This document shows, one piece after another, positions 10,531 to 19,238 of a stretch of DNA of 64,000 nt. The position numbers and the translations under genes are program-made. This DNA is from Planctomycetia bacterium (GTDB taxonomy: Bacteria; Planctomycetota; Planctomycetia; Pirellulales; UBA1268), in the NCBI GenBank assembly GCA_026401035.1, contig JAPLNR010000074.1, forward strand, positions 40,731 through 104,730, written 5' to 3'. The notes beneath the pieces were generated by a model. The model made no database searches, had not been told where the DNA came from, and was given only the letters and a program-made list of their open reading frames with translations. Within the stretch, counting starts at the first letter, position 1. Every line of letters starts with the position of its first letter.

Positions 10531-12669
10531 TCAGGGTTCGGAGGTGAGGTAACTGGTGCGCCGCACCGGCGGCAGGCTGCGAATTTCGTCTTCGCGGCCT
10601 TTCTGCCGGGTGTCGAGCCCGCTGTCGGCCAGCAGCCGCTCCAGGTCGTCGCGCCGCGACTGGCCATCGGCCGTGGCGGAGAGCACGAGCTGCGGCTTCC
10701 AATACATGCGTTCGCCGGCGAGCCCCCAGCCCTCGACCCGCGAGTGGATCGCCTTCACGAGCGGATCGATCGCCGCGGCCGTGTCACCGTCGACGTGGAT
10801 CCGGCTCTGCACGCGGCGTCCGGAGTCGTCGAGGATGCGAAACTCGTCCACCGTGCATTCGACACGGATCGGCCGTGTGAGCGGAATCGGCCGATCCTGC
10901 GTGGCGAGACTGGCCCAATTCTTTCCGCGGGCCTGGGCGATCGACGCGCTCGCCGACGCACTGGACGCGGAATCCTGACCGGAGGCGCTGCCGCCCTGCT
11001 TGAGACCGGGCATCGCCGGCCCACCGCTGGCGGCCATTCCCAACGATGAGCCGCCCCCCGCGCCGCTGGCAGAGGAGGCAGACGCACCAGCAGACGCACC
11101 AGCAGACGCACCAGCAGACGAACCAGCAGACGAACCAGCAGACGAACCAGCAGACGAACCAGCAGACGAACCAGCGGCGGCGCCCGCGGCGGAACCGGTT
11201 GCCGAACCTGCTTCGCTCCCGCCCGCCTGCCCACCAGGCGCCGCGGAGCCATTTCCGGTTGCGGAACCCCGCGTGCTCGCGAATCGCGACACGGCTTGGT
11301 ACCGATCGGCCGCCGCTCCGCCTGCAGTGGCCGGATCACCGCCGCTGCCGGCTACATCGCCACCGGCGCCGCTCCCAGCCGCACCGCCGACGGTGCCGCC
11401 TTGTGCACCGGCCAATCCGCTGGGGCGTCCACCCGCGTCTTGTCGGCTCCCCGGGCCACCCCCCGCGCCGCCGAGGATCGCATCGCCCGTGCCCGTGCCT
11501 TCCGCGTCGAACGAGCCGTCGGCGCTGCCGCCGGCGGCCAGCGGTCGGCCCGGACCAACACGCCCCGCCGCATTCCCACCGGCCATGCCGGAATCCTGCG
11601 CAGCGTTGCCGTTCGGAGCACTGCCACCCGGTCCGCCACCGGCGCCACCTTGTTCAGCCTGCTGGCTCGTCCAATTCCAGCGCGACTGGTCGCCGAGCAC
11701 GCTCGGACCGCCTTCCGCCACGACACCGCCGCGGGTCGTCGCCGCCCGGTATTGCTGGCTGGGCTTCGCGGGCCGTGCCGGACGCACCTGCGCCAGCCAT
11801 TCCAGCCGCCGCCGCGACTCATCGATGGCCCGCTTCTCGACCTCGGCAAGCGTTGGATCCCGCGGGGGAAACTCGAGCGTCCAGTCTTCATCGACGAGTT
11901 GGTAACCGAATTCGCTGCCCCACGATTGGATCGCCTCCCGCGCGACGTAGTACGCCATCACTCCCGAGGGCCGCACGAGGAGCAGGGGGTAGGGCTGAAC
12001 CGCGGGATCGCCGGACGCCCGCGGGCTCTTGGCGATATGCTCCCGCGCCGCCCGCAGGGCGCTGGCCAGCGGGTTGCCGGGGCCGGCCGGCCCCTCGAAG
12101 TCGGAGGGATTCAGGCGAATTCCCTCCGGCTGGAGAAAGACGCCATCAATGCAGCATTCGATGTAGAGCGGCCGCCGGTGCGTGCCGTTGACGCCCACGT
12201 AGGGCACGACGGCATAGGCCGGCGGCTTCGTCGCGAGTTCGGCACGCGACTTGTCGAGCAATTCCCGGGCGTTCTTCAGTTTCGCTTCCAGGGCTGCGAC
12301 CTCCGCGGCCGCCGTGGAATTGCTCCCGGCGTTCCCCGCCAGATCCGCATGCATGCGTTCGAGCCGCTCGAGCTCGTCGGTCAGCTCGCGGGCATGCTCC
12401 TCGGTACCGGCCAATTGCATCCGGGCCTTGGCAAGATCCTCGGCCGTGCGGTCCCGCACACCCTGGAGCTGCGTGAGCCGCCAGGCGAGGCTTTCCTTCG
12501 CGAGCTCCAGTTCGGCGGTGTCCGCGGCCGCCTCCTGCTGTCCGCCAATCTTCACCGAACGGCTGAAGAGCACGAGCAGCACGAGCAGCGCGCCCATCAT
12601 GCAGAGGAGCACGGCCAGAAACGGAAACAGCGAGATGGTGGGCCCGGCCAGCGGGCGGGTGCGGCTCAT
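10531..12669 (-). CDS. TolR-like membrane protein with Gly/Ser low-complexity linker
   Basis: 712-aa protein. The N-terminus MSRTRPLAGPTISLFPFLAV continues into a strongly hydrophobic helix (LLCMMGALLVLLVLFSRSVK), similar to an ExbD anchor. A coiled coil follows to about residue 160, then a conserved-looking globular part with VVPYVGVNGTHRRPLYIECC. A Gly/Ala/Ser-rich linker of about 200 residues contains eight copies of a four-residue repeat (SSAG or ASAG). The C-terminal domain (PIRVECTVDEFRI to the end) resembles the part before the linker. The start at 12669 overlaps the MotA/TolQ stop (ATGA); the frame is open further back but inside that gene. Family name unknown. Confidence 0.72.
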   Translation of the reverse strand: MSRTRPLAGPTISLFPFLAVLLCMMGALLVLLVLFSRSVKIGGQQEAAADTAELELAKESLAWRLTQLQGVRDRTAEDLAKARMQLAGTEEHARELTDELERLERMHADLAGNAGSNSTAAAEVAALEAKLKNARELLDKSRAELATKPPAYAVVPYVGVNGTHRRPLYIECCIDGVFLQPEGIRLNPSDFEGPAGPGNPLASALRAAREHIAKSPRASGDPAVQPYPLLLVRPSGVMAYYVAREAIQSWGSEFGYQLVDEDWTLEFPPRDPTLAEVEKRAIDESRRRLEWLAQVRPARPAKPSQQYRAATTRGGVVAEGGPSVLGDQSRWNWTSQQAEQGGAGGGPGGSAPNGNAAQDSGMAGGNAAGRVGPGRPLAAGGSADGSFDAEGTGTGDAILGGAGGGPGSRQDAGGRPSGLAGAQGGTVGGAAGSGAGGDVAGSGGDPATAGGAAADRYQAVSRFASTRGSATGNGSAAPGGQAGGSEAGSATGSAAGAAAGSSAGSSAGSSAGSSAGSSAGASAGASAGASASSASGAGGGSSLGMAASGGPAMPGLKQGGSASGQDSASSASASASIAQARGKNWASLATQDRPIPLTRPIRVECTVDEFRILDDSGRRVQSRIHVDGDTAAAIDPLVKAIHSRVEGWGLAGERMYWKPQLVLSATADGQSRRDDLERLLADSGLDTRQKGREDEIRSLPPVRRTSYLTSEP
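11078..11173. repeat. 12-bp in-frame tandem repeat, eight units
   Basis: Eight back-to-back copies of a 12-base unit, GCAGACGAACCA or GCAGACGCACCA on the plus strand. On the minus strand they encode four-residue units, five SSAG and three ASAG. Near identity at DNA level suggests recent expansion by slippage. There are no spacers, so it is not a CRISPR array. Confidence 0.85.
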
Positions 12670-13967
12670 GCGGCCTTTCCGGAACGGAGTCCGGTCTGCA
12701 GATCGACACGGCGTGGCTCGACAGACGCATCCTGTGCCCGTGCCGCGAGCAACTGCACGGCTGCGGCGAGCGTGGCGAGCGTCTCCTCGAAGCGGCCGCT
12801 GCCGGCCAGCGTGGCAAGGTTCGAATCGAGCGACCGCTCGAGTGCCGCCACGTTGTGCGTGGCATCCACCACCTTGGCGAGCAGTTCCGCCTGTCCAGCC
12901 AATGTCTTTTGGTGCTGCTCGAAGCTCCGCATCGCGGAGGCCATCGATTCGGCGGCATTCGTCCACCGATCCTCGCGGGTCGACGCGAGATCAGCCTGGG
13001 CCTGCACGAGGGATTCGGACCACTTGGCGAGCGTGCCGTCGAGCGACTGGGAGAGCTTCGACTGCATCTTGCCGGCCGTGATCTCGAAGAGTTTCTCGAA
13101 ACTGCCCGCGGCGGTCTGCTCCAAGGCCCGCCAGGACTGCTCCTGCGCCTCAATCAGCTTCGTCGAACTGCGCCCCACCGCCTCGCCCAGCCGGGCCAGG
13201 GCGATCGACGTGCCGTCATCGACCGCGTCGAGCGACTGAAAGCGGCCGGCGAGCGCCGCCCAGGCCGCCTGGTCGACATCGGCGAGCAGCGATTGTTCGT
13301 AGCGATCGACGATGAACTGCACGAACATCAGCACCATCGAGAGCGCAAGTGCCGTCGCCGTCGTATCGAACGCCGTGCCGAGGCCGGCCACCACGCCCGA
13401 GATGTTTTCCAACTGCGTCGGCGACAGGCTGGCGATGGCGACCGTGATGCCGATCACCGTGCCGAGGAAGCCCATGATGGGGATGGCCCAGATCACGAAC
13501 CGCACGAGACCGTAGCTCTGCGCGGCACGGGCGGCGTCGAGGTCGGAGAGATACTTGAGGTGGTCCTGCAGTCCGTCGGCCGACCCGGTGCGCACGACCA
13601 GATCGAGCCCCTCCCGCAGACGGCGGGGCAGGTAGCCCGCGGTTTCGTCCGCCGTGGCCAGCGAGTTCGCCAGCCGTCCGGCCTCGGCGGGGTTTTGCCC
13701 GCCCTCCGGGACCGCCTCGATTCGCTCGTCCTGAACGTGCGGCCGCTGACGGACGAGGTCGTAACTCTTGATCGCCAGCGCCGCCAGGCCGACGCCGAAC
13801 ATGACGACCTCGACATACTCGACCCAGTGGCCGGCGAGGTAGCGGATCACGTTGGCATCGCTGATGACGCCGCCGTGAATGAGCGCGAAGAACAGGAATG
13901 ACAACGCCCCACCCCAGAGCAGGGGGGAACGGAGCAGCATGGCCGAAAAAACGTTGACCTTCGACAC
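12666..13967 (-). CDS. MotA/TolQ/ExbB-family proton channel protein
   Basis: 433-aa membrane protein of the MotA/TolQ/ExbB family, whose pentamers form proton channels driving ExbD/TolR-type partners. Four membrane segments are visible: LLWGGALSFLFFALIHGG, EVVMFGVGLAALAIKS, IWAIPIMGFLGTVIGITVAI and a last one in FDTTATALALSMVLMFVQ. The GFLGTVIG and GLGTAFDTTATALA signatures are classic for the family. A long C-terminal coiled coil of about 170 residues extends beyond the usual length. The GTG start at 13967 has GGAGG nine bases upstream; the open frame beyond it is non-coding in appearance. It leads an operon with two ExbD/TolR-like genes. Confidence 0.85.
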   Translation of the reverse strand: MSKVNVFSAMLLRSPLLWGGALSFLFFALIHGGVISDANVIRYLAGHWVEYVEVVMFGVGLAALAIKSYDLVRQRPHVQDERIEAVPEGGQNPAEAGRLANSLATADETAGYLPRRLREGLDLVVRTGSADGLQDHLKYLSDLDAARAAQSYGLVRFVIWAIPIMGFLGTVIGITVAIASLSPTQLENISGVVAGLGTAFDTTATALALSMVLMFVQFIVDRYEQSLLADVDQAAWAALAGRFQSLDAVDDGTSIALARLGEAVGRSSTKLIEAQEQSWRALEQTAAGSFEKLFEITAGKMQSKLSQSLDGTLAKWSESLVQAQADLASTREDRWTNAAESMASAMRSFEQHQKTLAGQAELLAKVVDATHNVAALERSLDSNLATLAGSGRFEETLATLAAAVQLLAARAQDASVEPRRVDLQTGLRSGKAA

Positions 13968-14070
13968 GCGTTTGTACCTCCGGAACGAACTGGATCGCCG
14001 TGTGCGGGCACCTGCTACACACTCGCGCATCCTCTCCATCGGTAGGCTTTGCCCGACCGATTGAATCGAA

Positions 14071-14136
14071 ACAGCCCGCAGGGACGAAAGGCGAACTGGG
14101 AAAGAAGGCCTAGGCAAGCCAGGCAGGCCGGGCTGT
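14071..14136. repeat. Inverted repeat with 8-base arms
   Basis: ACAGCCCG at 14071-14078 pairs perfectly with CGGGCTGT at 14129-14136. A GGCCT/AGGCC pair lies inside. It is close to the stronger element at 14156. Confidence 0.45.
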
Positions 14137-14155
14137 AACCGCGTGGCGATGGGCC

Positions 14156-14233
14156 GCCGCCGGGGGCGGGCAAAGCCTCCGCTTCGATGCGAGGATACGC
14201 CAACTCGCGTCGACTTCGCCCGCCCCCGGCGGC
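14156..14233. repeat. Nested inverted repeat, 16-base perfect outer arms
   Basis: GCCGCCGGGGGCGGGC at 14156-14171 is perfectly complementary to 14218-14233. Inside, TCGATGCGAG (14184-14193) pairs with CTCGCGTCGA (14204-14213) with one wobble. The whole could fold into one 78-base hairpin with an internal bulge. No T-tract follows on either strand, so it is not a standard intrinsic terminator. Confidence 0.6.
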
Positions 14234-14477
14234 TCCTGTTCAGGGGCTCAGAAGAGGCGCAGGGCTGAAAAAAGCCCGGCACTGAGGAGCTGGGATCGGC
14301 GGAAGCTTGAGGAGCATTGGAGTTTTCGCTGCGTTGAGAACAGCATCTCCGCACGACCACCATGCGAAAAATCCACGCGACGAGACTTCCGCCGTCCCGG
14401 CGACCAATACGGGTTGCCACCGCTGGGCAGCCCCCACCCTGAGCCGTTTTGAACGCGGGCGGCTCCGCGCGGAAGAG

Positions 14478-15179
14478 TCAGCAGCCTTCTCCACGCACCG
14501 TTCGATATGGCGTCTGGTCGGCAATCCCGGCGGCATGGAAGGCCTGCCGCCGCTCGGCGCACTTATTGCACGCGCCGCAGTGGATGAATCGTGCAGGCTC
14601 GGCGGCATCCGGTTGCGGGTCGATGCAGGAAAATGTCTCGTGCAGCAACTCGGGCCGGCCCTGCCGCATGACGTCGGTTTTCGAGCAGCCGGCGAAGGGT
14701 CTCATGATCTCGAGATCGACCGCCATCGCGATCGACAAGGCCTGGGAAAAAGACGTAAAAAAGTCGGTCCGGGCGTCGGCAAAAGGATTGCTCGCGAGTG
14801 TCGCCAGGGCCAGTCGGCCGATGCCGTGCAGGCCGCACCACACGAGCGGTTTGACCGCCAGGAGGGCATTGCGCCCGGGCAGATAGACGGCTTCGTCCGG
14901 GCTTTCCGCATCGGGAATCGCGCCCACCCCAAGGCTCCAATGGTCCCCGTACAGATCGTCCGTGGGCATGGTCAGCTCGACCAGCGGCAAAACCCGCGTG
15001 CCGTCCAGCAGCGTGATGAACCTTCGCGCCGCCGCCCGTTCCGCACGCTGCCAGGCCGATCCGCAGTCGACGTAGATCGGCACGATGGGGGCGGTTTCCA
15101 CGTTCGGCCGCGACAACACATCGAGCAGGATGCTGCTATCGAGTCCGCCGCTGAAGAGAATGGCGGTGGCGGATGGCAT
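14478..15179 (-). CDS. queC: 7-cyano-7-deazaguanine synthase-like protein (QueC family)
   Basis: 233-aa PP-loop ATPase. QueC makes preQ0 for queuosine or other deazaguanines. The P-loop ILFSGGLDSSILLDVL is at the N-terminus, YLPGRNALLAV and FAGCSKTDVMRQG are in the middle, and a zinc site CGACNKCAERRQAF is at the end, as in QueC. The usual substrate segment around DYSGYPDCR is replaced by ASNPFADAR, so this may be a QueC paralogue acting on another substrate. No queD, queE or queF is next to it. Start ATG at 15179 places the P-loop at residue 8. Confidence 0.72.
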   Translation of the reverse strand: MPSATAILFSGGLDSSILLDVLSRPNVETAPIVPIYVDCGSAWQRAERAAARRFITLLDGTRVLPLVELTMPTDDLYGDHWSLGVGAIPDAESPDEAVYLPGRNALLAVKPLVWCGLHGIGRLALATLASNPFADARTDFFTSFSQALSIAMAVDLEIMRPFAGCSKTDVMRQGRPELLHETFSCIDPQPDAAEPARFIHCGACNKCAERRQAFHAAGIADQTPYRTVRGEGC

Positions 15180-15265
15180 GGGATTCGATTTTTCGGGATT
15201 GAAGAAAAACCGGCCGACGTCGTAGGTTTTGGCTGACGTGCTTCGCGGGCAGATTACCCCAATGG

Positions 15266-15667
15266 ATGGTTCCCATGCGAATGGCTGTGGCTTTCTTTCG
15301 GCCCGTGCATGCAGCCTTGCTGGTCGGCATGCTTTTCATTGCCGGTGGCGGGATGCTTCTGGCCCAGCGTCCTGGCCGGCCGGCCTCCCCGGGCGGAAAC
15401 CTGAGCGCGGCGGGCCAGCTCTGGATCTCCGCGACCCCGCTCGATGACCAGCGGCAGCTGCTCATCGTCATCGATCCAGCCCTCAAAAATGCCGCCCTCT
15501 ACCACGTGGATGGCGGCAGTGGCACGCTCACCCTCAAGAGCACCCGCGATATCAATTGGGATCTCATGGTTGGCGACTTCAACGCCCAGGAGCCCAAGCC
15601 GTCCGCGCTCAAAAAGATGCTCGAGATGGGGGCGGAAACAGGGCCGATTGGGCAAAATCGTCCGTAG
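15266..15667 (+). CDS. Small exported or membrane-anchored protein, unknown function
   Basis: 133-aa protein with an N-terminal hydrophobic stretch (HAALLVGMLFIAGGGMLLA) that could be an uncleaved anchor or signal peptide. The remaining 90 residues look folded: AGQLWISATPLDDQRQLLIV, then ALYHVDGGSGTLTLKSTRDI, and a short Lys-rich tail. The alternation of beta-like segments suggests a small beta domain. Not recognised as a named family. ATG 15278 is an equally possible start. It diverges from the queC gene. Confidence 0.6.
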   Translation: MVPMRMAVAFFRPVHAALLVGMLFIAGGGMLLAQRPGRPASPGGNLSAAGQLWISATPLDDQRQLLIVIDPALKNAALYHVDGGSGTLTLKSTRDINWDLMVGDFNAQEPKPSALKKMLEMGAETGPIGQNRP

Positions 15668-15804
15668 GCGACCGGCCGGGTCGTTCCGACCGCGCGCGTT
15701 GGCGACCGGCTGCGTAGAATTCGGTCGCGGAATCGTCGAAACTAGCAGAAGTGGTCGGCACGCCCAACCATTCGATCCCGCAGCCCCCGTACGTCTGACA
15801 ACCC

Positions 15805-17019
15805 ATGGCCGGAAAATTCTTGTCGCTGGAGGAAGCCGCCCGCCAACTCGGCGTGAGCGTGGAGGAGGTCAATCGCCTCGTCGACCGCAAGAAGCTCTTT
15901 CCGATGCGGGACGGCGCCACGATCAAGTTTAAGTCAGAGGAGGTCGAACGGGTGGGTCGTTCGCTCGGCGACGAAAGTTCGATGTCGGGAGACCTGTCGC
16001 TCGATCTCGAGATGCCCGACGTCGCGGCACCCGCAGGCGCCGCTGCAGCCGGCAGCCTGAGCGGACTCGACGCCGACGACATCATGCTCGGCGATGCGAT
16101 CGATGCCGGCGAGTCGATTTTCTCCACGGACGCGTCCGACGTGCAGACGTCCTCGCAGACGATCGTCCGCGGGGAGGCGGGGGCTGGGGGCAGCGTGATT
16201 GGCGCAAGCCATGCCTCCGGGCTTTCGATGGCCTCGCTGGGCGGAGCCTCGGCGGCCGACGTCGTCTTCGGCGACAGCTTGATCGGCGAAACCCACGAGA
16301 GCGATGAACTGGCGCTGGAGTCGATCATTGGCGCCTCGAGTCCCTCGCTCGTGCAGCCGGCCGACTTTTCTGCGCCGGCCAGCGCCGTGGCCCCAGCACT
16401 ATCGGACGTCGACGGCACGTTAGCCATCGATCTCTCGGACATCGCCGGCGGGCCGGCGGCTGGCGGTTCGCTCGCACTCGGCTCCGGAGCTGAGCTCTCC
16501 GGCCTGTCCGACGCCGCCGGTGCGGGGCTCTCCCTCTCCGGCGCGCTCGACAGCGGCCTGTCGCTCGAGGATGGCGACATCCAGATGTCGGGCGTCGATC
16601 TCGGGGCTGTCGGCGACGAAGCGGCGGCCGACGGGGGAACGGTGCTCGGCGGCGACGACTTCGAACTCGGTGGCAGCAGCGGCGACGACGAAAGCGCCTC
16701 GGTCGTCATCGCCGCCGAATCGGAGACGGGCGACTCCAGTTTCTTCGGGGCGACGATGGTGGCCGAGGGATCGAGTTTCTCCGACGAGAACGCGATCACC
16801 GGCAGCGTGGCGTCCGAGATGGTCGACATGCCGTACGAAATGGGCCGCGAGATGACGTTCAGCATCTGGCAGACGCTGGGACTGGTCTGCTGCTCGCTGC
16901 TGCTGCTGTTCGGGGGGTTCATCGCCTACGACCTGGTCCGCACGATTGGCAGTCCCGGCAGCACCACGCTCGCCAATCCGTTGCTCAATGCCATGGCGGA
17001 TGCCTTCGGCTGGCGCTAA
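15805..17019 (+). CDS. Membrane-tethered helix-turn-helix protein
   Basis: 404-aa protein. Residues 1-50 (LSLEEAARQLGVSVEEVNRL then KLFPMRDGATIKFKSEEVE) match the MerR/excisionase-type helix-turn-helix. Then follow about 300 residues rich in Ser, Gly, Ala and Asp, strongly acidic and probably disordered. Near the C-terminus is a single membrane helix (LVCCSLLLLFGGFIAYDL) and a short tail. The layout implies a DNA-binding or protein-binding head held at the membrane. No known regulator with this exact arrangement is recalled. It lies upstream of the ResB/CcsA genes on the same strand, with 128 bases between. Confidence 0.7.
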   Translation: MAGKFLSLEEAARQLGVSVEEVNRLVDRKKLFPMRDGATIKFKSEEVERVGRSLGDESSMSGDLSLDLEMPDVAAPAGAAAAGSLSGLDADDIMLGDAIDAGESIFSTDASDVQTSSQTIVRGEAGAGGSVIGASHASGLSMASLGGASAADVVFGDSLIGETHESDELALESIIGASSPSLVQPADFSAPASAVAPALSDVDGTLAIDLSDIAGGPAAGGSLALGSGAELSGLSDAAGAGLSLSGALDSGLSLEDGDIQMSGVDLGAVGDEAAADGGTVLGGDDFELGGSSGDDESASVVIAAESETGDSSFFGATMVAEGSSFSDENAITGSVASEMVDMPYEMGREMTFSIWQTLGLVCCSLLLLFGGFIAYDLVRTIGSPGSTTLANPLLNAMADAFGWR

Positions 17020-17147
17020 CCGCAAACGGCCGACGGACGGCGAAGGCTCTCCGCCCCGGTGGGTTTCGCGCTATACTGGGGTGTTGCGGGACATGGCCTG
17101 TCGCGCCGCATCCCGCCCCCGCCCCCAGCCGCCTCAGTAGGATTCCG

Positions 17148-19238
17148 ATGGCAGCCCGCCGGCTCGTCACCCCAGATCAACCCGTGTTCATACGGACGGT
17201 GCTCGGGGCCTATGAATTTCTGGCGTCGCTCGGCTTCGCCGTGATCCTGATCGCTCTGTTGGCGATCGTGCTCGGCCTCGGCACCTTCGTCGAGAGCGGA
17301 TTTGGCACCGAGGCGGTGAAATTCGGCATCTGGAACACCTGGTGGTTCACACTGCTCAACGCGCTGCTGGCAGTCAGCATCTTCTGCGCTGCCGCGATCC
17401 GCTACCCATGGAAGCGGCACCAGACCGGGTTCGTGATCACGCATATCGGGCTGCTCGTGCTTCTGGCCGGCTGCCTGCTGTCGCAGCGGGGCGGCATCGA
17501 CGCCCAGATCCCGCTGCTCGAAGGGGAGCAGGGGAGCAAGGCCTACGAGGACTCGCACCACTTCACGCTCAGCGTGCGATCGGCCGGCGGCCGGGCTGGT
17601 TCCGACAGGATTCTTCCGGTCGAGTTCCGCTCGGGCCCCTTCAACTGGTCCGAGTACGGCACGACTCGGAACTGGTTTCCGTGGGGACTCGCGCCGCGTG
17701 ACACCGGCCTGCTCTACGCTGCCGACGGCATCCGCCTGGAGGTGCTCGACTTCTATGCCGACTCGACGGCGGCGCTCGCCCCAAGCGTGAAACTGCGGAT
17801 TGGGAGCGATTCGTTCGCCGGGGCGTCTGCATCGGACCGCGGCATGTGGATGCCCGTGGATGTCGCCTGGCAGCCCGATCCGCTGCGGGCTGCCCAGATC
17901 CGGCATCGTGCGAACGTCGGTGGCGGCACGGTCGTCTTCTGGAAGGTGGCGTCTTCAGCCGAGGCGGAGGCATTTCTCACCGGGCTGCCCGATCCCGACA
18001 TCGGCTACGGAGAGAAGGGGCAGCTCGTGCTCGTGGCCGACGGTCGACCGCACCGTTTCCGCATCGACGACGTGCTCGGCAAGGAACGATTTCCGCTCGA
18101 GGGTACGAACCTGTTCGTCGAGGTCACGGATTTTCAGGAAAAGCTCTCGGCGGTCAGGCTTCGTGTTCGCCGGGGAGCGGAGGGCAACGACGAGGAACTG
18201 GTGGTGCTTGCGGATCTGCCCGAAGTGACGATCCACGCGCCGCGGTCGCTCGTCTACGGCACGCTCTGGATCGAACGCTCCACGGCCGACGCTGCGGAGC
18301 GGATGCAGGGCAAGGCCAAGAGCCGGATCGACATCGTGCAGGCGCCGGAAAATGCGACGCAGGGGGCCGGCGGCCACCGACTGCTCTATCGCCGCTGGCA
18401 GCAGCCGACGGCCGACGGCGGGGAACTGCCCACCGACGGCGCCCCCGTGCCCGCCTTCGCGATGCCGATGGGCAAATTGGAGATGCGCGTCGACCGCTTC
18501 CTGCCGGCCGACACGCTCGAGGTGGCCACGCTGCCGCTGCCATTCTCCAAGGACAAGCCGCCCTCTGCCAAACGCCGCGCTGCGAAGATTCGCCTCACGG
18601 TGGATGGCCGGGCCGAGGAATTCTGGCTGGCAGGGCTGCCGATCCAGCCGATCAATGAGCCGCCGGGGCCGACCGAGGAACGGACGGTCGCCGGCCGATC
18701 GCGGAGCGTCTTGGTCAACCTCGTACCCGACGCCATTGACGTGGGCTTCAACGTCAAACTCGACAACTTCGAACGACGGCTCGACCCCGGCACCAGTCAG
18801 GCCTCGCACTTTTCCAGCATCGTGGAATTCCTCTCGCCGGCGGGTGGCGCGCTTGTGAAACAGCCCGTGACGATCACGATGAACGCCCCGGTCGATTTTT
18901 CGGACCCCAAAACCGGCCGCTCCTACCGGCTCTTTCAAGAGAGCTTCATGGGCCCCTGGGTGCCGGGCGACGAACTCTACGACCGCTTCACGAAGGATCT
19001 GCGCGAGAAACCGGAAAAACTCGAGGCGTCCGTGCTCACGGTCAACTACGATCCGGGGCGTGGCGTCAAGTATCTCGGCAGCGGACTGATCGTGATCGGC
19101 ATCTTCACGATGTTCTATATGCGAGCTTATTTCTTCGGCCCCCGCGGGACCCGCGACAGCGGCCTGCAGGAATCCGCGGTCGGTGGCCCGGTCGACTCCG
19201 CCCCCGGCGGACTTCGCGTTCAACCTGGAGGTGGATGA
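17148..19238 (+). CDS. ResB-like cytochrome c biogenesis protein
   Basis: 696-aa membrane protein of the ResB/CcsB family of system II cytochrome c maturation, working with CcsA to deliver and attach heme outside the membrane. Helices: SLGFAVILIALLAIVLGLGT, WWFTLLNALLAVSIFCAAAI and TGFVITHIGLLVLLAGCLLS, then a large extracytoplasmic domain, and a last helix near residues 645-665 (SGLIVIGIFTMFYMRAYFF). The His in the third helix fits heme handling. The four-base overlap with the next start (ATGA) and the adjacent CcsA support the call. The large middle domain is longer than in many ResB proteins. Confidence 0.85.
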   Translation: MAARRLVTPDQPVFIRTVLGAYEFLASLGFAVILIALLAIVLGLGTFVESGFGTEAVKFGIWNTWWFTLLNALLAVSIFCAAAIRYPWKRHQTGFVITHIGLLVLLAGCLLSQRGGIDAQIPLLEGEQGSKAYEDSHHFTLSVRSAGGRAGSDRILPVEFRSGPFNWSEYGTTRNWFPWGLAPRDTGLLYAADGIRLEVLDFYADSTAALAPSVKLRIGSDSFAGASASDRGMWMPVDVAWQPDPLRAAQIRHRANVGGGTVVFWKVASSAEAEAFLTGLPDPDIGYGEKGQLVLVADGRPHRFRIDDVLGKERFPLEGTNLFVEVTDFQEKLSAVRLRVRRGAEGNDEELVVLADLPEVTIHAPRSLVYGTLWIERSTADAAERMQGKAKSRIDIVQAPENATQGAGGHRLLYRRWQQPTADGGELPTDGAPVPAFAMPMGKLEMRVDRFLPADTLEVATLPLPFSKDKPPSAKRRAAKIRLTVDGRAEEFWLAGLPIQPINEPPGPTEERTVAGRSRSVLVNLVPDAIDVGFNVKLDNFERRLDPGTSQASHFSSIVEFLSPAGGALVKQPVTITMNAPVDFSDPKTGRSYRLFQESFMGPWVPGDELYDRFTKDLREKPEKLEASVLTVNYDPGRGVKYLGSGLIVIGIFTMFYMRAYFFGPRGTRDSGLQESAVGGPVDSAPGGLRVQPGGG

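Larger units (their letters stand above)
13968..14477. other. 510-base intergenic region with large inverted repeats
   Basis: No convincing gene lies between queC and the MotA/TolQ gene, both on the minus strand; open frames here are short and composition-driven. The stretch holds two hairpin-forming elements, 14071-14136 and 14156-14233, described separately. It may be the leader of the channel operon, or a place where repeat elements landed. Confidence 0.7.

Noticed and set aside
11078..11173. CRISPR array
   Set aside because: Units are contiguous without spacers and lie in frame within a gene.
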